From Glaciecola sp047250385 (lineage in GTDB: Bacteria > Pseudomonadota > Gammaproteobacteria > Enterobacterales > Alteromonadaceae), in contig NZ_JBLBVM010000041.1 of assembly GCF_047250385.1 (NCBI RefSeq), positions 1 through 64,000 of the forward strand: a stretch of 64,000 nucleotides of DNA. The letters run 5' to 3'. This document shows, piece by piece, positions 7,339-16,083 of the stretch. Made by a program: the position numbers and the translations under genes. The notes under the pieces were generated by a model that saw nothing but the letters and a program-made list of their open reading frames with translations, did not search any database and was not told the DNA's origin. Every line of letters begins with the position of its first letter. The first letter of the stretch is position 1.

Positions 7339-8645
7339 TTGAATATTTCACCATCAACGTTTGTATTTCAATGCTCGTTATAGCCATAGTGTATTCTGCG
7401 AAAGCTAGAGTTACTTTAAACTATATACTGAGCGCAATTGCTTTACTGTGTTGGATTGTCCCATTTTCGTTGATAAGCAACGCAATACCAAACACGATAT
7501 CAAACTCAATATTATTATCTGCAACTCCAATGATAGTCTCCAATCAAGTGATGCAAGAAATTCACTTGGCGGAATTGCAGATTCCTTGGTTTTCAAACTT
7601 ATTCTGGCTTTTCAGTGTTATTGGACTAGCAAATTTTTGTCGAATTATCTACCGCCATTATATTTTCACCAAAGCACTCCAAGGTCACAATTCAACAAGG
7701 TTCTTAAAACCAGAAAGTGAAAAACATGGTATCCCGGTGTTTAGAACCGATATACCTCAGGCTGGATTTTTACTTGGGGTGTTCTCACCCAAAGTCTTTG
7801 TCGCTCAATCACTCAGTGATGATGAGCTTTGTGAGTTAGTGATACAACATGAAAAATGTCACGCCAAAAATCACGACAATTTGAAGCTATTCGTTACTCG
7901 GTTTATCCAGTGTGTTTTTTGGTTCAATCCATTTGTGAGAAAACTAGCCGCAATTAATCAGCTATACATTGAAGCTAAATGTGATCGAAAAACTAGTGAA
8001 ATTACAGGTGTTAACGAGTATTCAGCATTGTTCGCAAAACTTATGCTAAAAAACTCTTATCAACAGAGTCACCTTGTCAGCCCCGCTGTAACGACAGGAA
8101 ACCAAAATATTCAACGATTACAACTCTTACAGGAAAAATCCGCTATGACTACAGTAAAAAGAACCTTAATTTCTTTGATATTAGCATTTGGTTTCGCCTT
8201 GGTCTCTGCCAGCGTGATTGCCATGTCACTAAACAGTAATTTGATGAGAGAAAGTACTCAAAAGGTTTCAGATAAAGCTAATGGAGAAATCGGTACCTTG
8301 GTTGAGGTAATTTATAATATTAGAACGGCATTATCCGAGGATACTGAGAATAATTTAAGTGGAAAATTAAGCTATTGGGCTAGTTTTGGAGAGACCTTTA
8401 TCCATGACACTACGTTTGGGCACATTCTAAAAATAACCGTGGAGGACGAGGGTGAAATGGCACGTGTAACTGTCGTGTTAATAGAAGAAAATCAAGGTAC
8501 TGAGTTAGCCGTTGCAAAGCCAACTTTGAACACAGGATTTGACCAATATTTTTATATAGAAATTGACAATAGGGAAGTCAGTGAGAGCGGTTACTCTATT
8601 AAATTGAAGCCGGTCAAAACCGAAAAGCCAATACCTCAACCATAA
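7335..8645 (+). CDS. BlaR1-like M56 sensor protease with beta-rich C-terminal domain
   Basis: 436 aa. Membrane segments lie at about residues 6-22, 28-48, 85-104 and 275-297. The zinc motif HEKCH is at 172-176, and the third-ligand region around YIEAKCDRK is at 211-219. The ~135 C-terminal residues after the last membrane segment are predicted periplasmic and rich in alternating beta-type segments (HILKITVEDEG, MARVTVVLIEENQG, QYFYIEIDNREV). I do not recognise the fold, and it resembles neither the sensor domain of the other two M56 proteins nor a penicillin-binding domain. It is coupled to repressor 3 by a 4-bp overlap. No target gene other than the operon itself is evident. Confidence 0.86.
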   Translation: MIEYFTINVCISMLVIAIVYSAKARVTLNYILSAIALLCWIVPFSLISNAIPNTISNSILLSATPMIVSNQVMQEIHLAELQIPWFSNLFWLFSVIGLANFCRIIYRHYIFTKALQGHNSTRFLKPESEKHGIPVFRTDIPQAGFLLGVFSPKVFVAQSLSDDELCELVIQHEKCHAKNHDNLKLFVTRFIQCVFWFNPFVRKLAAINQLYIEAKCDRKTSEITGVNEYSALFAKLMLKNSYQQSHLVSPAVTTGNQNIQRLQLLQEKSAMTTVKRTLISLILAFGFALVSASVIAMSLNSNLMRESTQKVSDKANGEIGTLVEVIYNIRTALSEDTENNLSGKLSYWASFGETFIHDTTFGHILKITVEDEGEMARVTVVLIEENQGTELAVAKPTLNTGFDQYFYIEIDNREVSESGYSIKLKPVKTEKPIPQP

Positions 8646-8726
8646 ATATTCAGTTTGATGTTAAACGATACCGTAAACACTTGAGTATTAACGATATCGT
8701 TTGATTTACTGGTTAAAACTGCGTTT

Positions 8727-9068
8727 TTAGCTCCGCGTCTTATTTTTTAGGCGTTGAACCCTACTTCCTAACAAAGCTAAGAACCCAAGTAACAACAAGG
8801 TACTTCTCCCATGCACTGGTACCTGATTAACCATAGCGGGTGTTACTAAAGTATCTATGGGGCTATTGATATAGTCGGGAAAACCATCAGCGTCTACCGG
8901 GAATACATCAACAAACGGCTCTCCTGATGGACTGCCCATGCCAACGTAGTCAAAATTTACGATTAAGTTGACTTTCCTCTGGCCTAAACCTAAAACAGAG
9001 CCGAGCGCCAATAAATCGATATAGCCATCCTCATCCGCAAAAAAATGAAGGATTTTACACCTACAAAG
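8727..9068 (-). pseudogene. 3' remnant of a surface protein with a PEP-CTERM-like sorting tail
   Basis: The open minus-strand frame runs from a stop at 9069-9071 to TAA at 8727-8729, without an ATG near its beginning; the first usable start is TTG at 9009-9011. The translation has an acidic D-x-D-G pattern (ADEDGYIDL, VDADGFPDYI). It ends in a tripartite tail: a VP-containing motif, a leucine-rich hydrophobic stretch (LLLLGFLALLG) and a basic end (VQRLKNKTRS). This layout is that of PEP-CTERM-like exosortase or rhombosortase sorting signals, although the canonical PEP is not present. With no N-terminal signal peptide or start, it is most likely the tail of a once larger exported protein. Confidence 0.55.
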
Positions 9069-9978
9069 CTATTGATAATAACTTCTTATGAGGACTTCAT
9101 AGCGATAGCGGGATGCCGTCATTAAATAAACTATCTATACTTTATTATCTTCAATACCTTACCAACTTTTTGATAATAATTGCCACCACTTTTTCTGCGG
9201 TTACTATTACGGCATAGTAATAACGGCGGCCAAAACCGTCGTAAACATGAGGGTTAGTTGACCTAAGCGCTGATTTTTAATCGTATTGAAATTAGATTAC
9301 TGAAAAGTGTATCTCAAATAATGTCCTCTTTTCTGCTTAAGTGGCTTATTTTGATGTTGTAGGGTTTTCAAAACTCCAACGTGTTAAGTTTTTTCCAGAG
9401 CCCTCCAATAAAATTCGGCGACTGTCTGCAATTGCCGTGCAAGCGACGGTCAGCCAAAATGGCTAAATGGGGCTTTATGGTAACAACACTTAAAAAACTA
9501 ATGTGATCGCTAATCGAGGGCATTGCAGTTATTTCACACTCAAACTCAACTTCAGGTAACTGCCTGTTTGAGCGGATAGAGTTTGACAACTGTATCGGTC
9601 GATGAATCCTCACTTGGTAAACAAATAGTGTTTACTCATAGTCATCACCTTTTGCTAACTATTGTTTGATTACCACTAGTAAACACTTAATGACTACTAA
9701 GTCGGAAGAAGATCATCGATGATATCAGACTTCAAGAAAATGAATCCTTCAACATCCGCAGCAGCTACTGGTAAAGCCACTTCAAAGGAGCAATTCAAAT
9801 GGGACACTCGTATATTAAAGTGACGAATGAATCCGGAGAATATGTTCAATAGATAATTGATGGAAAATAGTAAGTAGTCACTTGGAAAATGCGGAAACAA
9901 AAATGGTGCACTAAAGCGCACCATTTCAAAAAGTAGTCACAATCTTAATAACAGATCGACACCTAATAATACCTAAAA
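9069..9978. other. Intergenic decay region with small unsupported ORFs
   Basis: About 900 bp without a gene I can support. Open frames at 9368-9613 and 9697-9924 (minus) show no family resemblance and no good start context. A 17-codon plus-strand frame at 9799-9852 has a strong ribosome-binding site (AAGGAG, 8 nt before ATG) but is too short to judge. A symmetrical hairpin occurs at 9901-9926. The stretch looks like degraded DNA between two transcription units. Confidence 0.5.
9901..9926. terminator. Hairpin, possible terminator
   Basis: AAATGGTGC (9901-9909) pairs with GCACCATTT (9918-9926) across an 8-nt loop. The A/T edges on both sides would give short U-tracts in either direction. No flanking gene clearly needs it, except possibly the small plus-strand frame at 9799-9852. 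Confidence 0.45.
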
Positions 9979-9996
9979 AAGGGCCTTTCGGCCCTT
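9979..9996 (-). terminator. Terminator of the gcvTHP operon
   Basis: AAGGGCC (9979-9985) pairs with GGCCCTT (9990-9996) around a TTTC loop. Read on the minus strand the stem is followed by six T residues. It lies about 110 bp past the gcvP stop with no other minus-strand gene between, so it is the natural end of the glycine-cleavage transcript. Confidence 0.8.
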
Positions 9997-10018
9997 CTCA
10001 TAAAATTCGTGGCAATAT

Positions 10019-10090
10019 TTCCCAAACTTTAATGTTGCATTCCCAAACTTTAATGGCATTCCCAAACTTTGTGAACTGTTCCCAAACTAT
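10019..10090. repeat. Four short direct repeats (TTCCCAAACTTT)
   Basis: The unit TTCCCAAACTTT starts at 10019, 10040, 10059 and 10079; the last copy has TAT instead of TTT. The period is therefore 19-21 bp. Flanking bases (AATG) are also partly shared. The array sits between the gcvP stop and the operon terminator. It is too short and too variable in period to be CRISPR, and it has no obvious coding role. Confidence 0.8.
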
Positions 10091-10105
10091 AATGTTACCA
10101 GTCAA

Positions 10106-13030
10106 CTACTCAGCAAAATCCCTATAACTATCCAAATCCGGACAAGAACATATTAAATTCCTATCACCATACACGTCATCGATACGATTCACTGTTGGCC
10201 AGAATTTGTCTTTAGCGACAGCATCAACCGGATAAGCGGCTAATTGACGGTCGTAGCTTCTGTTCCAGTTGCTATCACACATATCAGCTAGTGTATGTGG
10301 TGCGTTGTGTAATGGATTATCCGTTGGGTCCCATTCACCTGATTCTACTTTTGCAATTTCGTGGCGAATGCTCACCATTGCTTCGATGAATCGGTCTAGC
10401 TCAGCTTTTGCTTCAGATTCTGTTGGTTCAATCATCAGCGTGCCCGCTACTGGGAAGCTCATTGTTGGCGCATGGAAACCGTAATCGTTAAGACGTTTGG
10501 CTACATCCATTTCTGTCACACCCGATGATTCTTTTAATGGACGTAGGTCGATAATACACTCATGTGCAACGCGGCCGTTATTTCCTTTATAAAGAACTGG
10601 GTAGTGACCTTCTAACTTTTTAGCAATGTAGTTGGCGTTAAGCATCGCGACTTCCGTAGCTTTCTTCAAGCCTTCGCTACCCATCATCTTGATGTACATA
10701 TAACTAATTGGAAGAATAGATGCACTGCCCCATGGCGCTGCTGAAACCGCACCGTTAGTACCTAGGTTTTCACCCGTTCCACCGGCTTCCAAGCCAATAA
10801 CTGAATGGCTTGGCAAGAAAGGGGCTAAATGTGATTTCACACCTATTGGACCCATGCCTGGGCCACCGCCGCCGTGTGGAATACAAAATGTTTTATGTAA
10901 GTTTAAGTGAGAAACATCAGAGCCAATTAAGCCTGGAGACGTTACGCCCACTTGAGCGTTCATGTTCGCGCCATCCATATAAACCTGACCACCATAATTG
11001 TGAACAATGTCACAAATTTCTTTGATGGTTTCTTCATATACACCGTGAGTGGACGGGTATGTGATCATGGCGCAGCTTAAGTTATCTTTCACTTCTTCTG
11101 CTTTTGCACGAAGGTCAGCAAGATCGACGTTACCTTTCGCATCACAGTTAACCACGACTACTTTTAAGCTCAACATCTGAGCTGAAGCTGGGTTAGTTCC
11201 GTGAGCAGACTGCGGGATCAAGCATACGTTTCTGTGGCTTTCACCGCGGCTTGCATGATAACGAGAAATAGCGAGTAAGCCAGCATATTCACCTTGTGCA
11301 CCAGAGTTTGGTTGCATTGAAAGCGAGTCGTAACCTGTAATATTTATCAACCATTCACTCAGCTCATCAATCATATGCTTGTAACCAAGTGCTTGGTTAA
11401 CTGGCGCGAATGGGTGCAGTTGACCAAACTCAGGCCATGTTACCGGGATCATTTCCGCAACAGCGTTCAACTTCATTGTGCAAGAGCCCAAAGAAATCAT
11501 GCTGTGGTTTAGTGCTAAATCTTTATTCTCAAGTGATTTTATATAACGCAACATCTCAGTTTCTGAATGATAGCTGTTAAATACTTGGTGCGTTAAGAAT
11601 GCGCTTGTACGAACCAAGTCTTGAGGGATAGAACTTGAACCGTTTTCGATAATTTGCTGATCTAAAGCTTCAAGATCCAAACCGTGACCTTCGCCACAGA
11701 AGACTTCGAACAAATCTAGGATGTCTTGACGAGTGGTCGTTTCATCTAAACTGACTCCCACACTGCCTTCAAGATCGGCTCTTAAGTTCATGCCTTTGGC
11801 GAGAGCCTTTTCTAATACTGTTTCTTTATCTTGCACTTTTACAGTCAGTGTATCGAACCAAGTGTCATGTGCTAATTCAATACCCTTACTTACCAAGCCA
11901 GCACCTAAGATATCAGCAAAACGATGCATGCGATTTGCAATGGTCGTTAGGCCAACTGGACCGTGGTATACCGCGTAGAACGAGGCCATGTTCGCAAGAA
12001 GTACTTGAGCCGTACAAATATTCGAGTTCGCTTTTTCGCGGCGGATATGTTGCTCACGCGTTTGTAATGCCATGCGCAATGCTGGACGACCGCGGGTGTC
12101 TTTTGAAACACCAATAATACGACCTGGCAAAGAACGTTTGTATTCGTCTCGTGTTGCGAAGAATGCAGCATGTGGACCACCGTATCCCATTGGCACACCA
12201 AAACGTTGAGCACTGCCTAGAACAACGTCGGCACCAAGCTCACCTGGAGGTGTTAACATGGTTAATGCCATCAGATCAGATGCAACCGCAACAATACCTT
12301 TATTGGCTTGCACGTCAGCTATCACTTTCGAGATATTTTTAATCTCACCTGTCGAGCTTGGGTATTGTAACAATGCACCGAAGACGTCATGTTGAGCAGC
12401 TTCGAAAGCGTCGCCTACGATGACTTCAAACCCAAACATTTCTGCGCGTGTTTCAACTACGTCGAGTGTTTGCGGGTGAACACCGTTTGATACGAAAAAG
12501 CTATTTGATTTTTTATTTTTAGAAACACGTTTTGCCAAACCCATTGCTTCAGCTGCAGCGGTTGCTTCATCAAGCAAAGATGCCGATGCCAAAGGCAGGC
12601 CTGTTAAGTCAATGGTGACTTGTTGGAAATTCAAGATGGCCTGCAAACGACCCTGCGCAATCTCTGGCTGATAAGGAGTATACGCTGTATACCAACCTGG
12701 ATTTTCAAGCACATTTCGTAAAATCACGTTAGGAGTGTGAGTATTGCTATAGCCCATGCCGATGAACGAACGATTGATCACGTTCTTCTTCGAAACAGCC
12801 TTGAGCTCTGCTAAAGCGTTAACCTCTGTTTTCGCTTCACCAATTGATAATGGCTCAGGTAAACGAATACCAGCAGGAACAGTTTGCTTCATCAAATCGT
12901 CAAGTGAATCAGCACCAACAAAGGTCAGCATCTCTTCCATCTCACCCTTGCCTGGACCAATATGGCGGCGGATAAAATCGTTTGGTTGTTCAAGTTCCAA
13001 CAACGAAGCGGGTGTATTTGAATTATTCAT
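10106..13030 (-). CDS. gcvP: Glycine dehydrogenase (decarboxylating), P-protein
   Basis: 974 aa from the ATG at 13030 (MNNSNTPASL); the open frame extends 7 codons further, but this start places the conserved FIRRHIGP segment at the usual distance. It is the PLP-dependent subunit of the glycine cleavage system, decarboxylating glycine and passing the aminomethyl group to lipoyl-GcvH. The length fits the long, fused form in which N- and C-terminal homologous halves are joined. The PLP lysine is in NLHKTFCIPHGGGGPG, followed by the glycine-rich loop. It is last in the gcvT-gcvH-gcvP operon and followed by a terminator. Cytoplasmic. Confidence 0.97.
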   Translation of the reverse strand: MNNSNTPASLLELEQPNDFIRRHIGPGKGEMEEMLTFVGADSLDDLMKQTVPAGIRLPEPLSIGEAKTEVNALAELKAVSKKNVINRSFIGMGYSNTHTPNVILRNVLENPGWYTAYTPYQPEIAQGRLQAILNFQQVTIDLTGLPLASASLLDEATAAAEAMGLAKRVSKNKKSNSFFVSNGVHPQTLDVVETRAEMFGFEVIVGDAFEAAQHDVFGALLQYPSSTGEIKNISKVIADVQANKGIVAVASDLMALTMLTPPGELGADVVLGSAQRFGVPMGYGGPHAAFFATRDEYKRSLPGRIIGVSKDTRGRPALRMALQTREQHIRREKANSNICTAQVLLANMASFYAVYHGPVGLTTIANRMHRFADILGAGLVSKGIELAHDTWFDTLTVKVQDKETVLEKALAKGMNLRADLEGSVGVSLDETTTRQDILDLFEVFCGEGHGLDLEALDQQIIENGSSSIPQDLVRTSAFLTHQVFNSYHSETEMLRYIKSLENKDLALNHSMISLGSCTMKLNAVAEMIPVTWPEFGQLHPFAPVNQALGYKHMIDELSEWLINITGYDSLSMQPNSGAQGEYAGLLAISRYHASRGESHRNVCLIPQSAHGTNPASAQMLSLKVVVVNCDAKGNVDLADLRAKAEEVKDNLSCAMITYPSTHGVYEETIKEICDIVHNYGGQVYMDGANMNAQVGVTSPGLIGSDVSHLNLHKTFCIPHGGGGPGMGPIGVKSHLAPFLPSHSVIGLEAGGTGENLGTNGAVSAAPWGSASILPISYMYIKMMGSEGLKKATEVAMLNANYIAKKLEGHYPVLYKGNNGRVAHECIIDLRPLKESSGVTEMDVAKRLNDYGFHAPTMSFPVAGTLMIEPTESEAKAELDRFIEAMVSIRHEIAKVESGEWDPTDNPLHNAPHTLADMCDSNWNRSYDRQLAAYPVDAVAKDKFWPTVNRIDDVYGDRNLICSCPDLDSYRDFAE

Positions 13031-13191
13031 AAACAAGCGACCTAAAAACAAAAATTTAAAAATAAGAAAGCCGAACTTCTCACAATGTCATTAAACAAAG
13101 TGTGGAAGCTCGGTTTGAGCATGAAAAGCTGTGGCTATTAGCTTGAAAGTGAGTTACTTCAACTCACATCACAAATAGCCTGAAGCGAATA

Positions 13192-13581
13192 TTAATCTTC
13201 GTCGATTGAAGCGCCGTATGCTTCAGCGTCCATCAATCCTTCAACTTCAGCTGGATCTTCAGCTTTGACTTTAAACAACCAACCGTCGCCAAAAGCATCA
13301 GAGTTGATTAGCTCAGGTGAGTCTTCTAGCTGTTCGTTAACTTCAATCACTTCACCCGTAAGTGGCGCGTAGATATCTGACGCTGCTTTTACAGATTCTG
13401 CAACAGCACAGTCATCACCAGTGATAACTGCATCGCCAACGTCTGGTAAATCAACAAACACCATATCGCCAAGCAAATCTTGTGCGTGCTCAGTGATGCC
13501 TACAGTAAAGATACCGTCACCTTCTGAACGAACCCACTCGTGAGTGCTAACATAACGTAAATCTGTTGGTATATTGCTCAT
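13192..13581 (-). CDS. gcvH: Glycine cleavage system H protein
   Basis: 129 aa, the normal length. It is the lipoyl carrier protein that shuttles the methylamine intermediate among P, T and L proteins. The lipoylated lysine is K65 in AESVKAASDIYAP, within the conserved hammerhead-like fold. THEWV near residue 13 and VFVDLPDVGD near 41-50 are family landmarks. It sits between gcvT and gcvP in the same orientation, with intergenic gaps of about 130-160 bp. Confidence 0.97.
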   Translation of the reverse strand: MSNIPTDLRYVSTHEWVRSEGDGIFTVGITEHAQDLLGDMVFVDLPDVGDAVITGDDCAVAESVKAASDIYAPLTGEVIEVNEQLEDSPELINSDAFGDGWLFKVKAEDPAEVEGLMDAEAYGASIDED

Positions 13582-13712
13582 AATCTTTCCTAACTGTTGT
13601 TAAATAATTAATGTCTGTTCTTGGCTGTGCCATATTGAGCACGTTTCAATGAACGATCAATAGTTTTTTAAAAGAACTGCCAGCTAAAAAACTGGCAGTC
13701 TATAGATATTGC

Positions 13713-14795
13713 TTATAAAACGCTTTTACCGTTACGAACAAAGCCAGCTTTTACGACATTCACTGTCACTAACTTTTTACGCATTTCAACTTCAACGGTA
13801 CTTCCAATTTCAGTGCCTGCAGGAACACGAGCCATCGCTACACTGTAACCTAGCGTTGGCGAGAACGTACCTGAAGTAATAACACCTTCACCATTCGAAG
13901 TAATTACTTTAAGACCTGCACGAAGTACGCCTTTTTCAGTCATTACCAAGCCTACTAACTTGTCATGGCCCGCAGCTTTTTGCGCTTCTAATGCTTTGCG
14001 ACCCACGAAATCACGATCAGCAGGTTCCCAAGTAACAGTCCAAGCCATGTTTGCCGCTAAAGGAGAAACAGTTTCATCCATATCTTGGCCATACAAGTTC
14101 ATACCTGCTTCCAAGCGCAAAGTATCACGAGCACCCAAACCACAAGGAACAACGCCTGCCGCTAATAATCTGTCCCAAAATTCTTCAGCGCGTGCAACAG
14201 GGACCATAATTTCATAGCCTGCCTCACCCGTATAGCCTGTAGTAGCAATGAATAAATCTTCCGCCTGCACGCCAAAGAACGGCTTCATACCCGCGACCGC
14301 TTCTTTTTGAGCTGCAGAGAATAAGCTTTGCGCTTTCGCTTGAGCATTTGGCCCTTGCACCGCAATCATAGCGAATTCATCACGCTCATTAATAGAAACA
14401 TCAAAGCCATCAGCGATTTTATTCAACCAATTTAAATCTTTTTCTTTAGTCGCAGAATTTACCACTAAACGATAGTTAGTTGACTCGAAGTGATACACGA
14501 TAAGATCATCAACAACACCGCCCTCTTCATTCAGCATGCCGCTATAAAGAGCTTTACCTTTAACCTGAAGTTTCTCAACGTCATTTGCTAACAAGTAACG
14601 TAAATATTCTTTCGCTTGAGGACCGACAACATCAACAATTGTCATGTGAGATACATCGAACATACCAGCATCTTGACGAACAGCATTATGCTCTTCAATT
14701 TGTGAACCATAATTGATTGGCATATCCCAACCAAAAAAATCAACCATTTTTGCGCCAGCTTTGATGTGAGCGCCATGAAGTGCCGTTGTATTCAT
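13713..14795 (-). CDS. gcvT: Aminomethyltransferase, glycine cleavage T protein
   Basis: 360 aa, the usual length for GcvT. It transfers the methylene group from aminomethyl-lipoyl-GcvH to tetrahydrofolate, releasing ammonia. Landmarks are FFGWDMPINYGSQIEEH near the N terminus, MFDVSHM, the folate-site region LGARDTLRLEAGMNLYGQDM and the C-terminal beta-barrel (GTFSPTLGYSVAMARVP). It is the first gene of gcvTHP. The ~200 bp upstream are AT-rich with no glycine-riboswitch core visible. A LysR-family gene is divergent about 380 bp away and could be a regulator, but this is only positional. Confidence 0.97.
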   Translation of the reverse strand: MNTTALHGAHIKAGAKMVDFFGWDMPINYGSQIEEHNAVRQDAGMFDVSHMTIVDVVGPQAKEYLRYLLANDVEKLQVKGKALYSGMLNEEGGVVDDLIVYHFESTNYRLVVNSATKEKDLNWLNKIADGFDVSINERDEFAMIAVQGPNAQAKAQSLFSAAQKEAVAGMKPFFGVQAEDLFIATTGYTGEAGYEIMVPVARAEEFWDRLLAAGVVPCGLGARDTLRLEAGMNLYGQDMDETVSPLAANMAWTVTWEPADRDFVGRKALEAQKAAGHDKLVGLVMTEKGVLRAGLKVITSNGEGVITSGTFSPTLGYSVAMARVPAGTEIGSTVEVEMRKKLVTVNVVKAGFVRNGKSVL

Positions 14796-14988
14796 TTGCA
14801 GTATCTCTAATTAAAAAACAATGAGCAAAGTATAGAAATGCAATAGCAGAATATCCAATTAAAAGTCCTAATGGATACATTTGTTTTTTAAATGTATTAT
14901 AGCGAATGCATTTGAACTGCTGATAATAAAAATTTAAACAAATAAATAATTTCGAAGAAACGAAACCAAACGCCAGCGCACAAAACTA

Positions 14989-15108
14989 GAACCCCAAGTG
15001 CTGGCTTTGAGGGCTAAAAAGTGTCAATCGGCAGGACGCCGATTGCCAAGCGCCACACGGACGTGCTCGCAGCGCCTTTTTAGCCCTCAAAGCCAGCACT
15101 TGGGGTTC
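14989..15108 (+). repeat. Long hairpin element 1 (shared inner motif family)
   Basis: Perfect 33-bp inverted arms (14989-15021 and 15076-15108) enclose a 54-nt loop. Inside the loop is a second hairpin, CAATCGGC-AGGAC-GCCGATTG (15025-15045), followed by a tail with AGCG, CCA and CAGCGC. Two other elements in this window (42920-43026 reversed, and 43108-43246) have unrelated outer and inner stems but the same AGGAC loop and related tail. It lies between the divergent gcvT and lysR genes. Confidence 0.85.
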
Positions 15109-15176
15109 GGAATAGATGCACTAAACGAGTTTAAAAAAGGTGACGAGATTTCGGAAAAGAACAACATGAGAAGCAA

Positions 15177-16022
15177 ATGAAACAGTTATCACTAGACAAC
15201 CTGCGCACCTTCGTCAGCATCATCGAACTTGGCGGTTATAGCAAAGCTGGCGAATTGCTCGGTCGATCGCAACCCGCAATCAGCCTGCAAATTAAAAAGC
15301 TAGAGGGACAACTCGGAAAGAAACTCTTCGATAAAGTCGGACAGCGCTACCAAGCCAACGCCGATGGCCAATGGCTTTACGACCAAGCAAAGCAAATGCT
15401 TGCGATTAATGACGACGTATTTCGTCGTTTAGAAGATGGGCAACTACGAGGTCGCCTAAGGCTTGGCATTCCAGGAGAATTTGCCACCAGACTATTACCG
15501 AGTATTGTTGGCGAATTTAGCGTTCGCTACCCTGATGTATCCCTTGACGTTACCTCAGCGCTGAGTCGACATTTGCTAAACGCCAACAACAGAAAAGACT
15601 TCGACCTAATTTTGGCCCTCGTAAACCCAGAAGAACCAATGGAAGGCGAATTGCTCATTGAGGATGATTTAGTTTGGGTCGGCGATGCAAAACAAGCGCT
15701 TAACTCCAGCAACTTGTCACTCGTGCTTGCGCCAGATGGCTGCGTATATCGTTCACGCGTTATTCAGCAGTTAAAGCAACAAACCAATGCATGGAAAATC
15801 AGCTATACCAATGCCGATTTATATGGACTTATCGCCGCAATCAAACAAGGTCTTGGTGTTACGGTATTAGCAAAAAGTAGCGTACCGCCAGAGCTCGAGA
15901 TTCTCAAAAACAAACGATTGCCGCCGTTAGGTAAAATTAAAATTTGCTTGTTTAACCAAGATACACAGCATCCCCAAGTTAGCAAAACCTTGTCAGACTA
16001 TATTCGGTCAAGAATTACCTAA
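15177..16022 (+). CDS. LysR-family transcriptional regulator
   Basis: 281 aa. The N-terminal winged helix-turn-helix is clear: LDNLRTFVSIIELGGYSKAG, then LGRSQPAISLQIKKLE. The rest is a substrate-binding-protein-like effector domain (RLRLGIPGEFATRLLP; SSVPPELE). It is somewhat short for the family (~300), with an abbreviated C terminus. It starts with ATG at 15177 after a long hairpin element and faces away from gcvT. It does not resemble GcvA closely, so I do not assign it to glycine cleavage control. The PhoD-like gene is convergent downstream. Confidence 0.9.
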   Translation: MKQLSLDNLRTFVSIIELGGYSKAGELLGRSQPAISLQIKKLEGQLGKKLFDKVGQRYQANADGQWLYDQAKQMLAINDDVFRRLEDGQLRGRLRLGIPGEFATRLLPSIVGEFSVRYPDVSLDVTSALSRHLLNANNRKDFDLILALVNPEEPMEGELLIEDDLVWVGDAKQALNSSNLSLVLAPDGCVYRSRVIQQLKQQTNAWKISYTNADLYGLIAAIKQGLGVTVLAKSSVPPELEILKNKRLPPLGKIKICLFNQDTQHPQVSKTLSDYIRSRIT

Positions 16023-16083
16023 AAGGGATAAATGAAGGAGATATGAAACAAGCTACATCTAACCTTCTTTCTATGTTTACAAA

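Noticed and set aside
9368..9613. Minus-strand 81-codon ORF
   Set aside because: No recognised family, no clear ribosome-binding site, and it lies in apparently degenerate DNA; I could not support it as a gene.
10019..10090. CRISPR array
   Set aside because: The repeats are 12 bp, imperfect, with spacers of only 7-9 bp and no cas genes nearby.
14796..14990. Glycine riboswitch upstream of gcvT
   Set aside because: I looked for the GGAGAG-type cores and tandem aptamer layout on the minus strand; the leader is AT-rich and has none of them.
14998..15180. Plus-strand 60-codon ORF before lysR
   Set aside because: It runs through hairpin element 1 and overlaps the lysR start; coding is an accident of the palindrome.
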